From assembly GCA_017483805.1 (NCBI GenBank), contig JAFUUL010000024.1:1-54874 (forward strand): a stretch of 54,874 nucleotides of DNA, written 5' to 3'. Position numbers and translations under genes: made by a program. Under the pieces are notes generated by a model, which worked only from the letters and a program-made list of their open reading frames with translations, did not search any database and had not been told where the DNA came from. This DNA comes from Prevotella sp. Lineage in GTDB: Bacteria > Bacteroidota > Bacteroidia > Bacteroidales > Bacteroidaceae. Of this stretch, positions 16,233 through 25,118 are shown piece after piece; position 1 is the stretch's first letter; every line of letters begins with the position of its first letter.

Positions 16233-17033
16233 CTACTCCTCGATGTTGGTCAGGGAGCGGGCAAACGACGAGAAGAGTTGCGACAGACTCTCTCGGGGAG
16301 AATAAGTAAAGAAACGCACCGAACGACGGGCATTCCAGACCATAGCCGAGGCATTGTCTGTGTGAACGAAGATGTGCTTGCCCTGCTGAAACGCCCATTG
16401 TTCGCGCCCATGGGGTATGGCCGAGGCAATGGCGTCGACCTGTGGAACCAGCGCATCGCTGCGGCGCGGCATCAGCATGGGCAGTTCATCCGCCTGCACT
16501 CCCATCAGGCGCACCAGCATCGTGCCCTCCAACTGGGCCATGCGCGTCAGTCCCATCTGTCGCACCCACTTCTGCAGTTGCTCGCGGTTCACCTGCCGCC
16601 CCGTCTCGCGCACCATCTCACCCAGCACAAGCAACTGCCGCAGCCAGTAGTCATCGGTCAGCAGCGCGTAGGCCAGACGGGCCATCGTCTCCAGCATCTG
16701 GCCGTCCACCTTCGCCTCAGGATTCTTTTCTGCAATCTGCTCCAGCCGTTTAGCCAACCGCGGCGGCAGTTCCGTGGCATTGTCTGCACCACGCCTGCGG
16801 GACTCGCCGGCACTCTCAGCCCACTGCGTGCGCAGGTCGTCGGGCACCAGTTGTGCAAAGTACTGGTCGCTCACCACCTCCAGCCCCTCGTAGGCCTCGG
16901 CATCCACGCCATGAGCCACAGCCAGTTGGTGGGTTTTCCGCCATTTCCAGGCCGACATGGGTTCTACCTTGTCCTGTTGGCCGAAGGCACCTGCGCGAAG
17001 CAAGAGAAAGAGATTGCGAGTGGTGATGTCCAT
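16233..17033 (-). CDS. Uncharacterised protein, weakly like nucleotidyltransferase-family proteins
   Basis: The product has 266 residues, soluble and helical. The opening NLFLLLRAGAFG and the WKWRKTHQLAVAHGV segment recall the uncharacterised nucleotidyltransferase family (PF14907), but I see no GSxxxD-type catalytic motif, so enzymatic activity is doubtful. It starts only 28 bp after the antiporter stop, and a 7-bp repeat array lies immediately before its start codon. The two genes are probably one operon. The function is unknown. Confidence 0.65.
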   Translation of the reverse strand: MDITTRNLFLLLRAGAFGQQDKVEPMSAWKWRKTHQLAVAHGVDAEAYEGLEVVSDQYFAQLVPDDLRTQWAESAGESRRRGADNATELPPRLAKRLEQIAEKNPEAKVDGQMLETMARLAYALLTDDYWLRQLLVLGEMVRETGRQVNREQLQKWVRQMGLTRMAQLEGTMLVRLMGVQADELPMLMPRRSDALVPQVDAIASAIPHGREQWAFQQGKHIFVHTDNASAMVWNARRSVRFFTYSPRESLSQLFSSFARSLTNIEE

Positions 17034-17036
17034 TTT

Positions 17037-17064
17037 GAAGTGATGAGTGATAAGTGATGAGTTA
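17037..17064 (-). repeat. 7-bp tandem repeat array at a stop-start junction
   Basis: Four units (GAAGTGA, TGAGTGA, TAAGTGA, TGAGTTA on the plus strand). The array contains the stop codon of the antiporter gene and ends 3 bp before the next start codon. The mRNA strand is pyrimidine-rich. Confidence 0.75.
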
Positions 17065-18333
17065 AGAGTAGCGGCGGGGATAGCGCAGCATGATGGCGAT
17101 GAGGGCCGAGAGGCCGATGGCCATGGGATAGTAGAGACGCGGCACGATCATTACAGGATTGACTGCGGCCAGGCCGGCTGCCATCAGCACCTGGGCACCA
17201 TAAGGAATGAGGCCCTGCACGGTGCAGGAGAAGGTGTCGAGCAGCGAGGCGCACTTGCGAGGATCCAGTCCGTACTTCTCGCCTATCTTGCGGGCAATGC
17301 CGCCCACGGTGATGATGGCCACCGTGTTGTTGGCCGTACACAGGTTGACAATGCTCACCAGTCCCGCTATGGCCAGTTCGCCACCCCGCTTGCCACTGAT
17401 GCGGCGCGTCAGCCGGGTGATGATGAAGTCGATGCCGCCATTGTGCTTGATGACCTCCAACAGTCCGCCCGCCAGCATCGTGATGATGATCAGTTCGCCC
17501 ATCGACACGATGCCGCCGCCCATGGCCCCCAGCCAGTCGTAGAAGCCGAAAGAGCCGTCCAGCAGTCCGATAATGCCAGTCAGCACGATGCCTACGGTGA
17601 GCACCACCATCACGTTGACGCCGAAGATGGCGGTGATCAGCACCACCAGATAAGGCACCACCTTCCAGACGTTAACCTCAGGGATGGTGGCTGGCGCAGC
17701 GACGTCGAGCCCCATATAGACATAGATGCACAGGATGAGCACGGCGGCCGGTGCCACGATGAACGAGTTCACGCGGAACTTGTCGCTCGTCTTGCACCCC
17801 TGCGTCTGCGTGGCAATGATCGTGGTATCGCTGATAAACGACAGGTTATCGCCAAAGAACGAACCGCCCACAACGACAGCCACCACCATCGCAATGTCGG
17901 CCCCCGTCTGCTGTGCCACGCCCGCTGCGATGGGCGTCAGGGCCACAATCGTACCCACACTGGTGCCTATGCTGAGCGAGATGAAGCAGGCCGCGATGAA
18001 GAGCCCTGCCAGCAGCATCTCACTGGGCAGCAGCCAGAGCGTCAGGTTGACCGTCGCGTCGATGGCCCCCATCTGCTTGGCCGAATTGGCGAAGGCGCCC
18101 GCCAGGATGAAAATCCATATCATGAGCATCATCTCCGGCGTGCCAGCCCCACGGCTGAACACATTGATGCGCCGACGCAGTTTGCCCCGCGTGATGGCCA
18201 CGGCATAGATACTGGCCGTCAGAAACGCCACCGTGATGGGCACCTTATAGAAGTCGCCCGCCACGATACTTGTGACCAGATAGAGCACCACGAACACCAA
18301 CAACGGGCTCAGTGCCAGCAATCCTTTCTTCAT
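17062..18333 (-). CDS. NhaC-family Na+/H+ antiporter
   Basis: The product has 423 residues with about eleven membrane segments. SLSIGTSVGTIVALTPIA and the following GGSFFGDNLSFISDTTIIAT are the conserved core of the Na_H_antiporter (NhaC) family, as is the repeat-related NLCTANNTVAIITVGGIARK. It should exchange Na+ or another small ion or substrate for protons at the inner membrane; some family members carry organic substrates, so the ligand is not certain. A -7 box lies 33 bp upstream in a region shared with the divergent kdsB. Confidence 0.88.
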   Translation of the reverse strand: MKKGLLALSPLLVFVVLYLVTSIVAGDFYKVPITVAFLTASIYAVAITRGKLRRRINVFSRGAGTPEMMLMIWIFILAGAFANSAKQMGAIDATVNLTLWLLPSEMLLAGLFIAACFISLSIGTSVGTIVALTPIAAGVAQQTGADIAMVVAVVVGGSFFGDNLSFISDTTIIATQTQGCKTSDKFRVNSFIVAPAAVLILCIYVYMGLDVAAPATIPEVNVWKVVPYLVVLITAIFGVNVMVVLTVGIVLTGIIGLLDGSFGFYDWLGAMGGGIVSMGELIIITMLAGGLLEVIKHNGGIDFIITRLTRRISGKRGGELAIAGLVSIVNLCTANNTVAIITVGGIARKIGEKYGLDPRKCASLLDTFSCTVQGLIPYGAQVLMAAGLAAVNPVMIVPRLYYPMAIGLSALIAIMLRYPRRYS

Positions 18334-18365
18334 CTTCTAAGTCTGTTTACCTTGTAATGTGCGTG

Positions 18366-18373
18366 CAAAGTTA
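18366..18373 (-). promoter_or_regulatory. -7 promoter box TAACTTTG
   Basis: The minus strand reads TAACTTTG, 33 bp upstream of the antiporter start. Confidence 0.6.
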
Positions 18374-18436
18374 CAAAATAGCGGCTAAATCACAAAAGAT
18401 CGTGGTCTTTTTCTTTTGCCCTTCACTTTTTTTTCG

Positions 18437-18444
18437 TACCTTTG
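18437..18444 (+). promoter_or_regulatory. -7 promoter box TACCTTTG for kdsB
   Basis: TACCTTTG with TTTG 18 bp upstream (18415-18418), 27 bp before the kdsB start. Confidence 0.7.
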
Positions 18445-18471
18445 CCCTCAGAAACATCAGACTAACACGCT

Positions 18472-19209
18472 ATGAAGTTTATTGGAATCATACCTGCGCG
18501 CTATGCATCGACGCGCTTTCCGGGCAAGCCGCTGGCCATGCTGGGCGGCAAGCCGGTCATTCAGAGAGTCTACGAACAGGTGGTCAGCGAATTGGGCGAG
18601 GCCTACGTGGCCACCGACGACGAACGCATCCGCCAGGCCGTGGAGCAGTTCGGCGGTCAGGCAATAATGACGCGCTCCGACCACAAGAGCGGCACCGACC
18701 GCATACAGGAGGCTGCCACGCTGATCAAGACCACGGCCGACGTGATTATCAACGTGCAGGGCGACGAGCCCTTCATCCAGCGCTCGCAGTTGGAGACAGT
18801 GAAGGGGCTCTTCGACGATGAGCAGGTGCAGATAGGCACCCTTGGGAAGCCTTTCGAAACGATGGAAGCCGTGGAGAACCCCAACTCCCCCAAGATCATC
18901 ACCGACCTGCAGGGCTATGCCATGTACTTCAGCCGTTCGGTGATTCCCTTCATTCGCGGCCGCGAGCGACAGGAGTGGCTGGGCCACTTCCCCTTCCTGA
19001 AGCATATCGGGCTCTACGCCTATCGCCGCGAGGTGCTGGCAGAAATCACAAAACTGCCCCAGAGCCCTCTGGAACTGGCCGAGAGCCTGGAGCAGTTGCG
19101 CTGGTTGCAAAACGGCTACCGCATCAAGGTGGGACTGACCGACGTGGAGACGGTAGGCATTGACACGCCCGAGGATCTCCAGCGGGCCGAGGCGCTATTA
19201 GCCCCCTAA
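18472..19209 (+). CDS. kdsB: 3-deoxy-manno-octulosonate cytidylyltransferase (CMP-KDO synthetase)
   Basis: The product has 245 residues, the normal length. It activates KDO with CTP for lipid A core assembly in the cytoplasm. IIPARYASTRFPGKPLA is the nucleotide-binding signature, and VATDDERI, MTRSDHKSGTDRIQE and NVQGDEPFI are the other family motifs. It has its own promoter and converges on the DnaJ-like gene, with a 41-bp spacer rich in CCCCC/GGGGG that may form a terminator. Confidence 0.97.
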   Translation: MKFIGIIPARYASTRFPGKPLAMLGGKPVIQRVYEQVVSELGEAYVATDDERIRQAVEQFGGQAIMTRSDHKSGTDRIQEAATLIKTTADVIINVQGDEPFIQRSQLETVKGLFDDEQVQIGTLGKPFETMEAVENPNSPKIITDLQGYAMYFSRSVIPFIRGRERQEWLGHFPFLKHIGLYAYRREVLAEITKLPQSPLELAESLEQLRWLQNGYRIKVGLTDVETVGIDTPEDLQRAEALLAP

Positions 19210-19250
19210 GTTAGGTGGCTGGGGGTCTGAACAAGCGCAGGGCTAGCCCC

Positions 19251-19946
19251 CTATCCCTGCTGCATTTGGCGGAGCAGGTCTTGCTGGCGAGGACTGAGCG
19301 TGGTGGGCAGGGTGACCTGAAAGGTAATGATCAGGTCGGCGCCCTGCTGCCCCTTGCCGCGCAGACGGACCTTGGTGCCGGGCTGAGTGCCGGGCTTGAC
19401 CTTCAGCCGCAACTTGCGGCCGTCGCCTACGGCCACGATGATGTCGCCACCCAACAGGGCCGTATACATATCGATGCTGACGCTGGCCTGGGTGTCCTGA
19501 GGCTGCTGACGGCCAAAACCGCCAGAGAAGCCACTGCCACCCGACGAGAAGCCACCATGGGCACCCTGACCGAAGAGACTCTCGAAGAAGGAAGAGAAGC
19601 CTCCCCCACCCCCGCCTTTGGTAAAGGCCGAGAAGTCAAAGCCCTCGAAGGGCGAGCCGCCGCCCTGCGAGAAACCGCCGAAGCCGCCGCCAGGCCCACC
19701 GGCACCGCCAAAGGCATCGGCCTGTTTCCATTGTTCGCCATACTGGTCGTACTTCTTGCGCTTCTCGGGGTCACCAATCACGTCGTATGCTTCGTTCAAG
19801 GCCTGGAATTTGGCCTTGGCCTTGGGGTCGTCAGGATGCAGGTCAGGATGGAACTGCTTGGCCCGCTTCAAGTAAGCCTTCTTCACATCCTTCTGCGGAA
19901 TGCTCTTGTCGACGCCCAGAATCTTGTAATAATCAATGAATGCCAT
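19251..19946 (-). CDS. DnaJ/CbpA-like co-chaperone, short form
   Basis: The product has 231 residues. The J domain (1-70) carries the HPD motif (FHPDLHPDD) that stimulates DnaK. A Gly/Phe-rich region follows (about 78-150). Only one C-terminal substrate-binding domain is present ([29 protein letters not shown]). There is no zinc-finger domain, and compared with CbpA (about 300 residues) one beta domain is missing. It would act as a cytoplasmic DnaK partner with a narrower client range, which is inference. Confidence 0.9.
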   Translation of the reverse strand: MAFIDYYKILGVDKSIPQKDVKKAYLKRAKQFHPDLHPDDPKAKAKFQALNEAYDVIGDPEKRKKYDQYGEQWKQADAFGGAGGPGGGFGGFSQGGGSPFEGFDFSAFTKGGGGGGFSSFFESLFGQGAHGGFSSGGSGFSGGFGRQQPQDTQASVSIDMYTALLGGDIIVAVGDGRKLRLKVKPGTQPGTKVRLRGKGQQGADLIITFQVTLPTTLSPRQQDLLRQMQQG

Positions 19947-20022
19947 ATCTCAATTCTCCTTTCTTTTTTCAAAACTGACAGCAATTTCTGTGCCGAAACG
20001 CACGAATATGAAATATTTTTAG

Positions 20023-20030
20023 TATCTTTG
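20023..20030 (+). promoter_or_regulatory. -7 promoter box TATCTTTG
   Basis: TATCTTTG, 17 bp before the start of the 5'-nucleotidase-like gene. Confidence 0.6.
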
Positions 20031-20047
20031 CCCCAAAATTACGACCT

Positions 20048-21790
20048 ATGACAAACAAACGACTTATCTTTGGCATACTTTCGCTATGCCTGACAGTACT
20101 ACCTGCTATGGGAGAGAAAAAAAACATCCGACTGAGAGTGATTGAGACCAGCGACGTGCACGGCCACTTCTTCCCCTACGACTTCGTGGAACGCAAGCCG
20201 CTCGGTGGCACGATGGTCAGGGTGAACACCTACGTCAGCCGACTGCGACAGGAGTATGGCGACAACCTGCTGCTGATAGACAACGGCGACATACTGCAGG
20301 GACAGCCCACGTGCTACTGGTCGAACTACATCGCCATGGACGAGGAGAACATAGCCGCTTCGGTGGTGAACTACATGGGCTACGATGCCGAGACCGTGGG
20401 CAACCACGATGTGGAGACAGGCCACGGGGTGTACGACAAGTGGATACGCGAAGTGCGCTGTCCGATGCTAGGCGCCAACATTGTGGACACCAAGACGGGC
20501 CGCCCCTACGTCAGGCCATACCAGATATTTGTGCGCGACGGCGTGAAGATAGCCGTCATAGGCATGCTGACGCCCACTATCTCCAGTTGGCTGAACGAGA
20601 GCGTGTGGCAGGGGCTGGACTTCCAGGAGATGGTCGGCTGTGCCAAGCATTGGGTCAAATATATTAAAGAGGTGGAGCACGCCGACCTGGTGTTCGGTCT
20701 GTTCCACAGCGGCATGGAGGGCGGCATCTGCTATCCCGACGGCCGCATGGAGGACGCCTCGGCACGGGTGGCCCGTGAGGTGCCTGGCTTCGACATCATC
20801 TTCTTCGGCCACGACCACATTCAGCACAACGAATGGGTGGAAGGGCCCGACGGACGTCAGGTGCTGATGCTCGACCCGTCGTGCTGGGCTCTGAACGTGT
20901 CGGACGCACAGATAGAACTGACCTATGAGAACGGTCGGCTGACGAAGAAGGACATCCGCGGCGACATTGTCAGCATCAAGGACGAGGCCATCGACCAGCA
21001 GATGGTCAGCCACTTCCGGCCTCAGACTGAGCGCATCAAACACTATGTGGACCGCCGCATCGGACGCTTTGAGACGTCGGCCAGGACACGCGACAGTTAC
21101 TTCGGCCCGTCGGCCTTCACCGACTTCATCCACAATCTGCAACTGCAGATCTCCGAGGCCGATATCTCATTCAATGCCCCTCTGTCGTTCGACAGCGAGA
21201 TCAAGGCAGGCGAGGTGACGGTGGCCGATATGTTCAAACTCTACCGCTTTGAGAACCAACTCTACATACTGAACATGACTGGGCGCGAGATACGGGGACA
21301 CCTGGAGGAAAGTTATGCCCGCTGGATCAACACGATGAAGAGTGCCGATGACCATCTGCTGCTGCTCAACAACGAGTCGAGAGGTGACCAGCAGCGCATG
21401 GGCTTCCTCAACTATACGTTCAACTTCGACTCGGCCGCAGGCATCGACTACGAGGTGGATGTCACCAAGCCCGAGGGCCAGAAGGTGCGCATACTGAGAA
21501 TGTCCAGCGGTGAGCCCTTCGACGAGCAAAAGACCTACCGCGTGGTGATGAACAGTTACCGCGGCAACGGCGGCGGCGACCTGCTGATCAAGGGGGCCGG
21601 CATCGACAAGAAGGATATTAACGGGCGCATCGTCTACCAGTCGCCCCTCGACCTGCGCTACTACCTGATGCAGGAGATTGAACGACAGGGCAGCGTGACT
21701 CCTCAGGCCAACAGCAACTGGAAGTTCGTGCCCGAGGAATGGACCAAGCCCGCTGCCGAGCGCGACCGTAAACTGATATTTGGAGAATAA
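20048..21790 (+). CDS. Exported 5'-nucleotidase/2',3'-cyclic phosphodiesterase-type metallophosphatase
   Basis: The product has 580 residues. A signal peptide (ending LPAMG) places it in the periplasm. The metallophosphatase domain has the metal ligands in SDVHGHFFP, DNGDILQG, GNHDVETG, FHSGMEGG and GHDH. The C-terminal 5'-nucleotidase domain contains SYRGNGGGDLL. It should release phosphate and nucleosides from extracellular nucleotides. The gene shares one base with the following nudC (TAATG), so the two are translationally coupled and together form a nucleotide-degrading pair, one periplasmic and one cytoplasmic. Confidence 0.92.
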   Translation: MTNKRLIFGILSLCLTVLPAMGEKKNIRLRVIETSDVHGHFFPYDFVERKPLGGTMVRVNTYVSRLRQEYGDNLLLIDNGDILQGQPTCYWSNYIAMDEENIAASVVNYMGYDAETVGNHDVETGHGVYDKWIREVRCPMLGANIVDTKTGRPYVRPYQIFVRDGVKIAVIGMLTPTISSWLNESVWQGLDFQEMVGCAKHWVKYIKEVEHADLVFGLFHSGMEGGICYPDGRMEDASARVAREVPGFDIIFFGHDHIQHNEWVEGPDGRQVLMLDPSCWALNVSDAQIELTYENGRLTKKDIRGDIVSIKDEAIDQQMVSHFRPQTERIKHYVDRRIGRFETSARTRDSYFGPSAFTDFIHNLQLQISEADISFNAPLSFDSEIKAGEVTVADMFKLYRFENQLYILNMTGREIRGHLEESYARWINTMKSADDHLLLLNNESRGDQQRMGFLNYTFNFDSAAGIDYEVDVTKPEGQKVRILRMSSGEPFDEQKTYRVVMNSYRGNGGGDLLIKGAGIDKKDINGRIVYQSPLDLRYYLMQEIERQGSVTPQANSNWKFVPEEWTKPAAERDRKLIFGE

Positions 21791-22584
21791 TGGATCAGAG
21801 GACGAAGCGATACTATTTTGTGTTCTGTAAGGACGACCTGCTGCTGGAACGACAGAGCGACGGCACCTACACCATACCTTTGCAGGAGGAGCCTCCAACA
21901 GAACTGAAGCCCTGGACAACCATGCTCAACGTCACACCACTGGACGGCACCGAGGTGAAAGCCTACAGCATCGACAGCCCTGTCACCGCCTCTGAGGCTG
22001 AGGGCTACGAGATGTGCCCCTTGCGACAGAGTTACTACAAACTGACAGAGGCACTCTATCTGAAGGCCGGCAAATGTGCCGAACTGCTCTACTGGGACCG
22101 TAACACGAAATTTTGCGGCGTGTGCGGCGGACAGATGCACTTCCATACCGACATATCCAAGCGGTGCGAGATGTGTGGCAAGGAGGTGTGGCCCTCGCTG
22201 GCCACGGCCATCATCGTCAGGATAACCCGTGGCGACGAGATACTGCTGGCACGGGGGCGCAACTTCCGGAGCGACTTCTATGGGCTGATAGCCGGTTTCG
22301 TGGAGACAGGCGAAACGCTGGAGCAGGCCGTGAGCCGCGAAGTGAAAGAGGAGACGGGCCTGAGCGTCAAGAACATACGCTACTTCGACTCGCAGCCCTG
22401 GCCCTACCCCAGCGGTCTGATGGTGGGCTTCACGGCCGACTACGACAGCGGCGAACTGCACCTGCAGCGCGAGGAACTGAAAAAGGCAGGATGGTTCAAG
22501 CGCACCAACCTGCCCAATCTCCCTGAAAAACTCTCCATCGCCCGCCGCCTGATAGACGACTGGGTGGAAAATGCGCCCGATTAG
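21790..22584 (+). CDS. nudC: NAD+ diphosphatase (NudC-type Nudix hydrolase)
   Basis: The product has 264 residues, the usual size. It hydrolyses NAD(H) to NMN(H) and AMP, and NudC enzymes can remove NAD caps from RNA. The zinc ribbon (FCGVCGGQ and CEMCGKE), the Nudix box (GFVETGETLEQAVSREVKEE then TGL) and the NADH-pyrophosphatase signature SQPWPYPSGLMVGF are all present. It is coupled to the upstream nucleotidase by a one-base overlap. Confidence 0.95.
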   Translation: MDQRTKRYYFVFCKDDLLLERQSDGTYTIPLQEEPPTELKPWTTMLNVTPLDGTEVKAYSIDSPVTASEAEGYEMCPLRQSYYKLTEALYLKAGKCAELLYWDRNTKFCGVCGGQMHFHTDISKRCEMCGKEVWPSLATAIIVRITRGDEILLARGRNFRSDFYGLIAGFVETGETLEQAVSREVKEETGLSVKNIRYFDSQPWPYPSGLMVGFTADYDSGELHLQREELKKAGWFKRTNLPNLPEKLSIARRLIDDWVENAPD

Positions 22585-22600
22585 TTATTTTTAACGCGAT

Positions 22601-22608
22601 GGGGGGGG
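22601..22608 (+). repeat. G8 homopolymer in a promoter region
   Basis: Eight consecutive G lie 18 bp upstream of the -7 box at 22627, at the place normally held by the -33 element. Length change here would alter promoter spacing. Confidence 0.8.
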
Positions 22609-22626
22609 TAGTTCGGGAATTATTGC

Positions 22627-22634
22627 TAACTTTG
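22627..22634 (+). promoter_or_regulatory. -7 promoter box TAACTTTG
   Basis: TAACTTTG, 28 bp upstream of the first gene of the lipoprotein operon. The -33 position is occupied by the G8 tract. Confidence 0.6.
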
Positions 22635-22662
22635 CAATCGATATTCCAATAATATTTATAGA

Positions 22663-23364
22663 ATGATGAAAACTGTAAATTTACTTTTGGCAGGCCTCAC
22701 CGTGTGCAGCCTGCTGGCATGTAATAGTAACGGTGGCTCAGCGAGCCATAGTGACGAATTCCATTCGGCCGACCTCTCGTCGTTCTTTCTGCAGGGGCCT
22801 GTGAAGACCGTAGACAATGGTGATGGCACCCACTTGACCTTCGACGAGCAGGGCCGATTAATAGAGGCAGTCACAGGCTTCTCTGATGCAGAATCGGGAC
22901 AGCCTCTGGTGTTTAAGGTTGTCTACGACAAGATCCCGGACGGCACGGTGCTAGGCGGCAGCATCGTCAGGCGCGATGGCGAGGGACGGCTGCTGTGGGT
23001 AGGCTATAATGGCAATGGCTGTTCCGGTGAAGAAGGATATCACTTTGAGTATGCTGCGGAAGGCATGCAATACTGGTATGACACTGGCGAATGCACCGGA
23101 ATGACCATCAACGAAGTGCTCAAGACCGACAGCGACGGCAAACCACTACAGGAGAAGGCTACTTATGGCGACGAGTTGGGCGAGGCAGTCACGACTATTG
23201 ACTACGACTATGTGTCCGTAGACAACCACGGCAACTGGACAGAACGCAAACTCAGTGCTCAAGAGACGGAAACCTCCTACGACTATGAGGATGGCGGCGA
23301 GGAACAGGTTTCAACCTCTACATGGGAGAGAACTCAAAAACGAACCATCACCTACTATGAATAG
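22663..23364 (+). CDS. Lipoprotein of unknown function
   Basis: The product has 233 residues with a lipoprotein signal (LLAC, Cys20). The rest is beta-rich with repeated YD-type strands (DYDYVSVDNHGNWTERKL and RTITYYE), a pattern I know from Bacteroidetes surface or periplasmic lipoproteins with YD- or WD-like strand repeats. No catalytic motif is seen. It overlaps the next gene by 8 bp and opens a four-gene lipoprotein operon. Confidence 0.7.
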   Translation: MMKTVNLLLAGLTVCSLLACNSNGGSASHSDEFHSADLSSFFLQGPVKTVDNGDGTHLTFDEQGRLIEAVTGFSDAESGQPLVFKVVYDKIPDGTVLGGSIVRRDGEGRLLWVGYNGNGCSGEEGYHFEYAAEGMQYWYDTGECTGMTINEVLKTDSDGKPLQEKATYGDELGEAVTTIDYDYVSVDNHGNWTERKLSAQETETSYDYEDGGEEQVSTSTWERTQKRTITYYE

Positions 23365-24166
23365 CAGAACACTGAGCCGATTGCCATTCTTCGTGGTTAC
23401 AGCACTCCTGTTTCTGGCCAGTTGTGGCCAGAGAAAGAATCAAGCACAGGCAGAGCAGCCAAAGCCTCTCGACCCTGTCATCCAGCAACTCATCAGCAAC
23501 ATGGTCACCATTGAGGGCGGCTCGTTTATGATGGGTGCCCGCACATTTGAAGAGAAGAGCATTGGTGGCAATAACGAACCACTTCACTATGTGACACTCT
23601 CCACTTTCCTGTTGGGCCGCTATGAGGTGACACAGGCAGAGTGGGCTGCCGTGATGGAATCGAACCCTTCCTATCATCAGGGCGACATGCTGCCCGTGGA
23701 GCGTGTGACTCACAGGCAGGTGCTGGAATTCATCGACCGACTGAACGAGATGACGGGGATGCAGTTTCGCTTGCCCACAGAGGCAGAGTGGGAGTTTGCC
23801 GCCCGTGGCGGCAACAAGTCGATGGGCTACCTCTATGCAGGCAGCAATCGTGCGGAAGATGTGGCATGGTGTGGCAGTGATGCCGACTATCAGCCACACA
23901 TCGTGGGTACTAAGCAGCCCAACGAACTGGGACTCTACGACATGAGCGGCAACGTAAGAGAAATGTGTCATGACCTCTACAACTACTACACGACTGAAAA
24001 CCAGACGGATCCCCATGGCCCGACCATGAGCATCGGTGCACTGACAAAAAACTATGTGACTAGAGGCGGTAACTATATGAACGCCAGCAATTGTCGCGTA
24101 GCCATCAGAACACATAGCGAAATAGACTTTTTTGACGAGATGCTGGGCTTCCGCCTGGCTATGTGA
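23357..24166 (+). CDS. SUMF1/formylglycine-generating-enzyme-fold lipoprotein
   Basis: The product has 269 residues from the ATG at 23357, which gives a lipoprotein signal (FLASC); the longer upstream frame is an overlap with the previous gene. The FGE-sulfatase fold is clear: MVTIEGGSFMMGA, LLGRYEVTQAEWAAVM, FRLPTEAEWEFAARGG, NELGLYDMSGNVREM and RGGNYMNASNCRVAIRT. The copper-binding cysteines needed for sulfatase activation cannot be confirmed; many such lipoproteins, like GldJ/GldK relatives, are not enzymes. It probably has a structural or binding role in the envelope. Confidence 0.85.
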   Translation: MNSRTLSRLPFFVVTALLFLASCGQRKNQAQAEQPKPLDPVIQQLISNMVTIEGGSFMMGARTFEEKSIGGNNEPLHYVTLSTFLLGRYEVTQAEWAAVMESNPSYHQGDMLPVERVTHRQVLEFIDRLNEMTGMQFRLPTEAEWEFAARGGNKSMGYLYAGSNRAEDVAWCGSDADYQPHIVGTKQPNELGLYDMSGNVREMCHDLYNYYTTENQTDPHGPTMSIGALTKNYVTRGGNYMNASNCRVAIRTHSEIDFFDEMLGFRLAM

Positions 24167-24185
24167 AACAATAAAAACAGCAGAG

Positions 24186-25118
24186 ATGAAAAACATTAAA
24201 TTGAGAGATTTCCTGGCATTGACATTGCTGCTTATTGCTGTTTCCTGCGGTCACAAGACTGTAGAGGAGTGGAAGGCTGTGTGCCAAGAAGTCAGTGAGT
24301 TTAAGGAGGGCTTTGCCCTTTGCAACATGGACGGGAAATGGTTCTTTATCGATGAGAATGGCCGAAAGATTTCAGGCGATTATGACGGAGCAACCCAGTT
24401 TGCCAATGGCTACGCCTTGGTCTTTCAAGATGTTCCCAATGGATGTTGGATAGCAATAGACAAGGAAGGAAATGAAGTGTGCAAAAACATTGCCACGTAT
24501 GTCGGTCCAATAACGCCCAAAGGCCATCTGTGGATTCACAGAGAAGATATCCACAAGCCAATAGCCGAAGTGACTGATTTCTCCAGAAGTAATAGTAGGA
24601 AAGTCATTTATGCCAACTATAGACTTGTTGACCTTAAGACCGACAAGTATCTGACTGAGGCGTATAATTTGGAGAATGTTGCAGACGAAGGTGTTGCAGT
24701 CGTGTCTAGACCAATGGAGGAAAAGATTGTGGGATTGTCCCAGCCTTGGAAGAGCGCTATGGCATATGCCATTATAGATGATGACGGGCGTGTGATTGTA
24801 CCATACGGCACCTATACCTATATAGGGAATTTTGAAAACGGAATGGCATGCTATTCCACCACGGGCTATTATGAATATTCCATACAATCAAGGGAGGACG
24901 GAGGCAGATGCATGCTGAACGACCGCATAGATTTTCGCACCAAGTGGCTTATAGGCTATATTGACACCAAAGGCACCATTGCTATTCCCGAACAATTTCA
25001 CGTTGCCTGTCATTTCGATAGTTCTGGCCATGCCAAAGCATATAAGTACCGCTACTACGATTCGCCATTTCCCGACGAGTACATCATCGACAAAGAAGGA
25101 AACATCATAACAGAATGA
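24186..25118 (+). CDS. WG-repeat lipoprotein (310 residues)
   Basis: The lipoprotein signal ends in VSCG. The body consists of WG-like beta repeats: GFALCNMDGKWFFIDENGRK, NGYALVFQDVP, GYIDTKGTIAIPEQF and IIDKEGNII. Such repeats form beta-propeller or solenoid folds of unknown ligand. The start is the ATG at 24186, 19 bp after the SUMF1-like gene. It overlaps the next gene by ATGA. The two WG proteins share the mature N terminus SCGHKTxEEW, so they are tandem duplicates. Confidence 0.8.
   Translation: MKNIKLRDFLALTLLLIAVSCGHKTVEEWKAVCQEVSEFKEGFALCNMDGKWFFIDENGRKISGDYDGATQFANGYALVFQDVPNGCWIAIDKEGNEVCKNIATYVGPITPKGHLWIHREDIHKPIAEVTDFSRSNSRKVIYANYRLVDLKTDKYLTEAYNLENVADEGVAVVSRPMEEKIVGLSQPWKSAMAYAIIDDDGRVIVPYGTYTYIGNFENGMACYSTTGYYEYSIQSREDGGRCMLNDRIDFRTKWLIGYIDTKGTIAIPEQFHVACHFDSSGHAKAYKYRYYDSPFPDEYIIDKEGNIITE

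Noticed and set aside
17047-18357. Long plus-strand open frame (436 codons) antisense to the antiporter gene
   Set aside because: It is rich in His, Asp, Gln and Arg, has no family features, and lies wholly opposite a clear NhaC-type gene; it is a shadow of GC-rich codon use.
19210-19250. Strong terminator between kdsB and the DnaJ-like gene
   Set aside because: CCCCC and GGGGG runs can pair, but the stem is imperfect and there is no T tract on either strand, so I did not list it as a terminator.
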